The notes under the pieces were generated by a model. That model was not told the DNA's origin. It worked only from the letters and a program-made list of their open reading frames with translations, and made no database searches. This document shows positions 51,301-60,300 of a stretch of 64,000 bases of DNA, piece after piece. Position 1 is the stretch's first letter, and every line of letters begins with the position of its first letter. The DNA lies in the NCBI RefSeq assembly GCF_000003815.2, contig NC_049995.1:6803755-6867754 (forward strand), written 5' to 3'. The translations under genes and the position numbers were made by a program. Origin of the DNA: Branchiostoma floridae. Taxonomy: Eukaryota > Chordata > Leptocardii > Amphioxiformes > Branchiostomatidae.

Positions 51301-54300
51301 CAGCACTTGGTGGATAAAAAAATTGGCACACTGACTTTTTTATTAAATCCTAATGCAAACAATTTAAATTTATCTTTCGGATAGACTTTGAAGAGACAAA
51401 TATCTTTCTACTACTTCAAATATACTTCTAAAGCTGTTATGCTTAGTTAATTTGTGACTGAGTGGCAAAATATTGTATGATCGTATTTTAGAGAAGAGTA
51501 ATACATAGAAGACTTTTTCCGAATTCAGTGTCGGCCCCCCACCCCCTATAATCATTGTACTTGTAACGTACAAAAAAAATGTAAACCATAGTGAAACAGA
51601 CAAACATGTACAAAAGTCATACAAAAAGTACGAAATATTTGCAACCAAAACATACCTGTGTTGCGAACTGTCTTGACGACATAACTTAAGATAAAATTTA
51701 CAACTGGCTGTGTGTGTTTTTCTGCTTTCGGAACCTTAAAATTGACCGTTGAGGCAGATGTTCTTTCTAGGCCTTTTGCTTATCTAATATCACTACTAAG
51801 TATTGATTGCTGAGTGTGGTGAGAATCATTCTCGCTGACGAAAGTAGGTCATTATTGATGAACAACTCTTCCAAAGTAAACTAACTTGGAAGTGTGGAAA
51901 ATAACAATTAGTCACCAAAGCAAGAATGACTTTTTGGGGTCATTTTCAGCTCCGATAAGATACAAAATGTATTAAGGTCGTTATAGGTGAGGGGGGAGTT
52001 ATTGCCTGGAGACTGAGGTCATTACTGATCAATGAAGAGGTCAATATGGGCCAGAGTAAATCGTTAACTTGTTCATTGCCAAGCTACAGGTGAATTCCTA
52101 AATTCCATTCTTTTACGCTTACGCAGAGTGTTGCCCTCGGCCTATACAATATACTGTAAATGCATTTAAATTCGCGGGGATTTAAGTTTGCAGGGATTTA
52201 ATTTCGCAGTATCGGGGAAAAAAACTTTTCGCGGTGGTTTTACTTTCGCGGTAACACTATAGACTGCAGTCGAATACCATAATAGAAAAATAATCGCGGT
52301 GGTTTCAACTTCGCGGTGAAGTGGCCACCGCGAAAAACGCGAACACTAATCCACCGCAAACATTTCTGCATTTACTGTACATTGGGGAAACTCTGTGAAA
52401 CTGGGCTGAGGTTTACCAGCTTTCAGCCAATCAGAGAATTGGATTTACCTAAAGAAAACATTTGGGCCATTCTGATTGGCTGACAGCTGGTAAGAGGCCA
52501 CGCCTACAGAAGTCAAACTGATTTGAATCCAAGTAAGACTTCTATTTAGCATAGTGTCAAGACCATATTTTGAGGCTGTGTCCAATGGTTCACTTCCCCT
52601 TCTGTATTCAATGTTAAGCTATATCTAATCTACCTAATTCTATGTATATCCCAATAAATATTGTAAATGCATTTAAGTTCGCGAGGATTTAATTTCGCGG
52701 TAGCGGGAAAAAAGACTTTTCGCGGTGAAGTGGCCACCGGGAAAAAAGCGAACATTAATCCACCGCGAAAGTTTCTGCATTTACAGTAGATGCCTAAAAT
52801 TCTAGAATCCTTGTCAAATGGCACATTTGTATACAGAATACAAAAATTACTCAAGCAATGAGATAGATTTTGTAAATGATCAGATAGATAGTAGTAGATA
52901 TACCAAATTTGCCCAGATGATATTCACTATCTTTTGTCAGTCACTGGATGCTATCTAACAGTTGTTACAAAACCTAGCGCATTCCCTGAGCAACTTTTGT
53001 ATTGTGTATCTTAAATATCTTCTTACCTAGATGTCTAACGTTCAAGCTATTAGTATTAGTAGCATGTTATATTGTTAATCTTTTGATATATTTGATACAG
53101 TATATTATAGATTATAAAATTTCATACTATAGAGTGACATGTCTAATAACAGTGACCTCATTTTCTTCTTCAGACTCTGCAGTCATCACGTGACCGTCTT
53201 CGTCTGAATGCTTGTTCTGCTGCTTGGCCAGGTACTTGGGGTGTCGTGTTTTCAGCTCCCGCGGATGTGGCGTGTTGTGGCGTACAAACGTCGTCTAGGA
53301 GGGGAGGGGACACAGAGGTGTTAAAATCGTGAATTAGGAATACTAGCTGTCTGAGGGTACCTCACTGATGGAAATTTAGAAATTGTGTCAAAAAGCAGTT
53401 ACTCAACCAACTGGATATGATTTTGGAACTGGAAAATCATATGCAGTTGCTTGAGTAACTGCTTTTTGCATATCCTAGTATTACCTGGATGTCTAACCTT
53501 CATCGACGCAAATTTAGAACTTATTTTTCAATACTAGTATTGACTTATGATGAAATATAAGCAACCTTTCATTCATGGATTATTTAAAGACTGTCGTCAA
53601 TTTCCTGTTGCAAATCTATCAAATATGACAAGACCATAAAATAACGGATAGCATAGTACAGTTGGATGGAGAACTTGGCACACCCCTACATTGTAGTAAC
53701 AATGGAATGGTCCAAGCACAAATATGATTGACAGACAGTGAGGATTTCCAAATAATATCTACAATGTGGAGAAGCATTCTCCTACTCAGTTGCCTCATCT
53801 GTGGCCTATACAATATACCCTGGGGAGGCTCTTTTATTTTAAAGTTTAGGAAGTCAGTTTTCCACTTTAGCTGGCACGGCTTCTAACCAGCTGTCAGCCA
53901 ATCAGACAATGGCCTAAGTGATTTCTTCAGGCATGAATTCTCTGATTGGCTGATAGCTGGTAATTTGGGGCCACGCCCACAAGTAGAAACCTCAGCCCAG
54001 TTTAGCAGAGCTTGAGCCACAGGTAAGGCTTGAGAATGTGGAGAAATGAAAATTTGCAGGATTTCTGTACGAAAAACATGACAATAGTTTCTCTTCTGAC
54101 AATGACATCAATTTCAAACCTGCTTTGATTTTAATAAGCATGTCATCATACCTTACAACCCCGCCTTTGGTCAAGTTCCAATTGTATAACAAATATGTGA
54201 AACAGTCAAGTGGAAACAGATAATATGCTCCAATACCTTGTCAGTGTAAAATAAAATGCGCTGTGTATTTAGATGTAACATTATGATAATAGAATAAAAA

Positions 54301-57300
54301 TCATAGTTAATGTCAGAAGGAACTTTCCACCTGAGTATGACTATGAAAAACTCCTTTTTTCAAGGAAAAAATGTTCAGTTTTTTTTACAACAACCTCATC
54401 TAGTATATCACCATTTCAATTCTTCTTGCATGTTAATGATACAAAGTGTACACATTACATAAGTTACTGAAACAACTGAATACAATGAACAGTATGATTG
54501 TATTCTGTGCTGTGAGTGACAATGCTTGGAGTCCTTCTAAAGGTGGAATAAACAAGGTTTGTACAGGCACACTAAAGGTGGTGAAAGGAAAAACAAGGCC
54601 AAGAAGACAAACTCACACAGAGAGTTGCACCTCCATCTAACTCCATTCACCAGAAATCATGGCAGTGACCAAATGGTGAAAAGGTGCCCTAACAACACTG
54701 GGTGGGATTTGAACAATGTCGCATTTGGTAAAAAGTTGGTCAAGAAAGTTGTCTAGAAGACTGGCGAAGTGCAACAGTGTGGCGTAGTCATGGATGGTAC
54801 TTTTCACACGATTCTCAAGTATGTCAGTGCCACTCAACGTCCACCATTTTGAGAGTTGCGTTACCGTATGAAGTCGACAGAAAAATTGGGCTTTAACCCT
54901 TAAACTGCCAGAGTTTCAGCCCTTTAAAATGCTATCAGTGCCAGGGTTGGCCGCTGACCTCCAAAAAGATCCACCGAACAAGGCCAAAGTCCCTAACTTC
55001 TGGGGTTCGTGCACTACACGTGCACAAAGCTTCGAAGGAATACGCTATCCCGGATATATCCGGGAGCGGCACACAGGGCATGTATAGGTGTGCCGGATAT
55101 ATCCGGGATTGGCAGTTTACACTACCAAAAATGATTTTTTCTTATTTTGCTTACCCCATGGACAATTCTTATATGAAGAAAAATATTCTTGCAGGAAGAA
55201 AATTGAGAATAAATTCAAGCAAAACGAGAAACCACAAAATTTTTTTTTGACATTTAAGCAAAATCTTCTTATTTTTTCTTATAATGCAAGAAAAAAATTC
55301 TACAAATTCTTGTTTTTTTCTTAGCAGGTTCAACTCGTAAGAAATACAAGAATTTTTTTTCTTCCTGGAAGATAAATTTTCTGTGAGGAAGCAAAACAAG
55401 ATAAACAAGAAAGAGCATTTTAAGAAATACAAGAAAACAAATCTCAAATTTTCTCAAAAACTTGACAAGCAAAAATTTGCTTGCCCCATGGACAAGCACA
55501 TTTTTCTAAGATTTCTTGGGGACAGAATAATTTTCTTCCTAGAAGAAAAATTTTCTGTGAGGAAGCAAAACAAGATAAACAAGAAAAAGCATTTTTGGAA
55601 GTGTAAGGGTTAAGTACTCTGCCAACAATACCCCTGGTACACATTCTTGACCAACTTTCTACCAAATTGAGTTGTCCAAGTCCCACCCAGTATTGAGAAC
55701 ACCTCAGCACTGCGCAGTCACTACCGTGATTTCAGTGTGAAGGGTGCTTGACAGAGATGAGTAGCATTCTGTACAGAACAGAAGAGAGAATACGTACGTT
55801 TGGGAGGTCTGGGTTTGTAAAACCTACCGTCTGCTGGAGGAGAGAGGGAGAGAGGTACAAACAAAAGGCATTGGAGTTGGAAGTACTGAAACTGCAGTAG
55901 GAAAAGGAAGGAGGGCTATCTTTGGTAAAACCACATCTAGAAAATAGCTGTTTCCAAAACCCATCCTTCCATCCTAAGAAAGAAACTAGGTTGTTGGGAA
56001 GGATGAAAAATTGCACCCAGTCTGTCTGAAAAATTTGAACTTCATGAAACCAATGAAAATGCTTAAGAAGACAGTTTTAAGAACATGGACTCCGAAAATT
56101 GGATGGGTTAGAAAAAAAACTTAAACGCTGGAGACAGCCCAAAACAAATTTTGCTGCCCAAGAAATGGTTTCCAAGAATTGTTGCTTCATAAAATGAGTT
56201 GAATTTTCTTTTACAACTTAAAATGACCATTTGTAATAAATATTATCATCAAACCAGGCAGACCTGAGAGGTCTTGAAAGGTGCAAGTTTGTTAGAGACC
56301 TAAAGGGTCTTTGAACAGGCTGTCAGAAAGAATAGTAGAAGGAAAACAAATCAAAGTTGTCTCAATAAAAGACTCATACATGTAGTTTTAGCCAATATAG
56401 GTCAAGTTTGTTGTCAGCTCAGCTGAAATAAATTGTGCTTGTCTTGTGTGTGTGGAAATTGTGATGATGTTGAATTTATGTGTCAATCTCAAGAGGATCA
56501 AGTTCAAATTGTAAGCTTCAACCAATCATGTATTGTATACATAGTGGCTGAACTGTTAGAGAAACATACAATTTATTCATAACTCATATCATAAAGAAGT
56601 TTAGAGGGCTGTGGATGTATTGGCTATTTTGTTCACCAGGTTCTTACCATTGCTTATGATAAAAAAATCAACCAAAAATACGAAATCGCTCACCGGTTTG
56701 TCTTCTTCGTTTTCTTCCGGCGCGTCGAACAACACCTTTGACGTACGGTCCGGTACCGGCTCGTTCCACGCATCTTCCATACTTCTGCCGTCGGGGAACA
56801 AGTTCTCTGCACGCGAGAAAAAAAATCAAACTAGGGTTGAGAAATCAACATCTTCTCAGAGGTCTGTCCACCCCTGTAGGTAAATAGACTCTTCCAGTGT
56901 GTGGTGAGGTCATATGTGTGATGACTGACATCTGTGTGAAGCTTTGGCAACTGTGGATACAGTTTCCATGGATACAGTAACCATGGATACAGTAACAGTA
57001 GATATCACCATAGTGACATCACTCCTCAACCAAGAGAACATGATGAGACAAACAATATGGCATTATACAAGTGATGTTATCACAAGAAACATGCTGATTT
57101 AACATGTCATGAATGATTACCAAATTTAAATACACAATGACAGTGACATTCAAAGCCCAGTGCACATATGAAACAGACATTGGCATATTCTGGGATCTCA
57201 CCAAGACAGCTGCGTCTAAGAAGCCTTACATAGCAATTTGCATCCCAAATTTGCATCCCATATGGTGTGATTTGGGCAACAGAAAGGTCCCTTATGCTGG

Positions 57301-60300
57301 TTGAAACACAGTGAATGGGGCTTTCTGTTGTTTTGTAACAAAACGTTTCATTCAATCCCTCTAAATTTAACCATAAAAATGCAGTAAAGTGTTTCTGACA
57401 GTTACAAATTCAAAAATTATCAGGGAGAGACTGCCTCAGACTACAATGCTCATGCCTACACTTGCCACATGGCTTTGCTGTGCGAAGATGCCCGCTACAC
57501 TTTTAAAAATTCCTGGTGAGAACCCTGCAATGTTTCTTACTTGTAGACATGCATTGCTTGATACTGAATAGCAGCTTCACAATAATAAACAACAATGAAA
57601 GTAAGCTCATACATGATCATAACAAAACACACAGTGCTGTTAGAAGGCTCTTAACAGTTAACATTTAAACATGCACTGGTGTCGGTATGCATTGTTCTTT
57701 CTCCAATATTTCATGCACATGCAGATGAAGTATTATCTGTGAACATGCAAGATGAGATGATGAAGTTATATCAGTAATATGTAGTAATTTTTCAGTAATG
57801 TTGTGCACAGTGATGTTTTGAGGTGTTAGTAATGATGGCTATAATTTGATGTCCCCTACTAGGGTCAGGGAGGGATAGGAGGAAGGTAGCAGATTATTGG
57901 CACATAGTACATAACACGGAAGAATGTGACTCTACCGAACGATGAGCTACTTTCTGTACAGGGTGTGAGGGGGAGCCTACAATGAATGATGACTTTGCTA
58001 ATCTACTTTGGTGGATTGGGGGCTTCCAAACAGCATTTCCAGCATTGCACCCGCAGAACGATACAAAATCAACATTTGAAAGTTTCAGACGGAAGCACAA
58101 CAAAATTTTGGAGAAAAATTGCTAAGAAGTCACACAGCAAACTGGTTATCTCAACAATAAAAAACATATTTTACTTCCATTTTGTAAAAAATATGCCATT
58201 CACAGCAAGTCAAAGCTAGAATTAACAGCAAACCAAACCAACAACTTGAATACAAACCTTTTCCTGTAAGAAAAAGACAATCACAAGGAAAGCAAAGCCA
58301 AGGAGCCCACCACTACGAAACCAACAAGAGCATGAACGTATCCTCAGAAGGGTGCAATGCTGGAAAGTGGTACCCACAGTTTGGACCCTGTTGTACATGT
58401 ATAGACTAAGTAGTTTCTACCTTCCTCCGGGAGATACCCTCCATACTGAAACTGGGCATGAGGATCCTCTGCCCACCCCATGTCTTGGAACATTATCATG
58501 CCTGCAACGGTACAGGGTTAGCGCCATGCAACTTGGGTACCACCGGGAGGGGGGCAAGATGCAAACATGCAAACATGTCAACTTGGTCTGGGAAGAGTTT
58601 CTCCAGGCTGGTAAGTCACCAGGTAACAGTTGAGTTAACACTTTGTACGCAACCAGGTGTTTTATTCAAGCTGATGTTTCGATGACTGTCTGTCACCTCC
58701 TAAGGGTTCTGTTTTTTTCACACTGCAGTTCAGTTCACTGCAGATAGGTGTCGCTTCCAACAGATGAGACACATATACAAAGATAGGTGTCTCAGTGTTC
58801 TAATGCGGTAAACCTTATCAATATAGTAATAATGTGGTTTTACTGCATTTTTAAACATACGTAAACTGCATTGTATCTATGTTGTTAAAACTTTTCTTAT
58901 GTTTGGGACCACAATTGTTAGCATCGACACCTAGCTGCATTGTTTATAAAGACAAGTCAGTGATGTGCTAAAGAAGGTGACAGACAATCATCGAAAGATT
59001 GGTTATGATAAAAAACTTGGCTGTGTACAGAGTGCTTTGTTGTTCAATGTCAAAGGGGTACACTTCAAGCATATCGTTTTCAACCTCTGAGACAGTCAGA
59101 AATAATTGTCACATTGGAAATAAATGTGTGATGGATAAGAGTTATAACAAGATATGTGACTTTTGCGAACAGTTTCCTCAACTTGTTGGTAAATTGCTGG
59201 ATAACAAAGTGTGAAGTAGAACCAGTTAGTAAATGTATTTTCCCGATCGGCCGAGGAAAGTGAAAGACGATCACTGGAATGTCGGCAAGTGACGATGTAC
59301 TGGTGTGTGTGAATAACCGATAAATATGACTGTTTAGTGTAAAATCATTGTCTATTACCTAATACTATCACAAATGTAATGTTATAATACGTAAGGACAT
59401 TACAACACCCCAAACAAAAAATATAACACAGTATACGTTCCTATCTGTATTAAGAGAAGTTGTACTGAAGTTTGAATTTCTACAAATTTTAAAGTATTAT
59501 TATCTTTTATCCCCAAACTTGCAAGAACTTGCAATAAATGTTTGAGTTCAACATCCAAGTTTTGAAAGCAAGTGGAATTTGGTGTGCTCAAATGGAATGA
59601 CTGTGATACATGTTTTTACATGTATGAGAATGATCTGACCATAGCTAAATTGTGTTGCAATATCAATACTGTTAACTACATGTATATGTGCTGTAGTGTG
59701 AATGAATACATGGAGAAATGCAACAGGAGAATAAAAAAAGCTAAATAAAAGTGGAAACTTAAAGTGATTGACACGAAGACAGAGGCAAGAAACAGCACAT
59801 GCACACATGGACAATCTGTACATTCACGTAGGCCACCATCCTTTACATAAATCACAGATCATTGATGAATGACCATGTATTTTCCCTATACCTTAGGCCT
59901 GCACCAAGGGTCAGTATAATTATGAGCTACCACACTTTGACAACAAAGTATGAGTAACGGTTACCTACCTTTCTACAGGGTTAAGCATACCTGACTCAAA
60001 CAGAGGATTGTTCAGCAATATGTTGCACTCGTTTTCAAAGTTTTTAGACATTTTAGTGATGCCTAAATTAAGGAAGGGGGCATTTTTTTAAATCGATTCG
60101 ATTGATTGCTTGCTTATTCCTGCAGTCTTCCTCAAAACACTTCAACATTTCATTGAAGCGTCGGTTTCAAAGGTGATCACTTATAGGGTATCTCAGGATA
60201 CTGCATGGAAACTGTGAGTCAGGTATACTTCAAAACCCCTGTGTGACTCCCATCATCTCAGGTTAGTGGTGTGAGACTACATTAATAGCTACAGTTTCCC

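Larger units (their letters stand above)
49670..53156 (-). other. SCRIB intron rich in palindromic elements
   Basis: A 3.5 kb intron holding three TTCGCGG elements and one palindromic element near 52391. Nothing coding is seen. Confidence 0.5.

Noticed and set aside
55169-55613. Lys/Phe-rich open frames on both strands
   Set aside because: They lie wholly inside the TTAA-flanked element and reflect its A/T-rich direct repeats.
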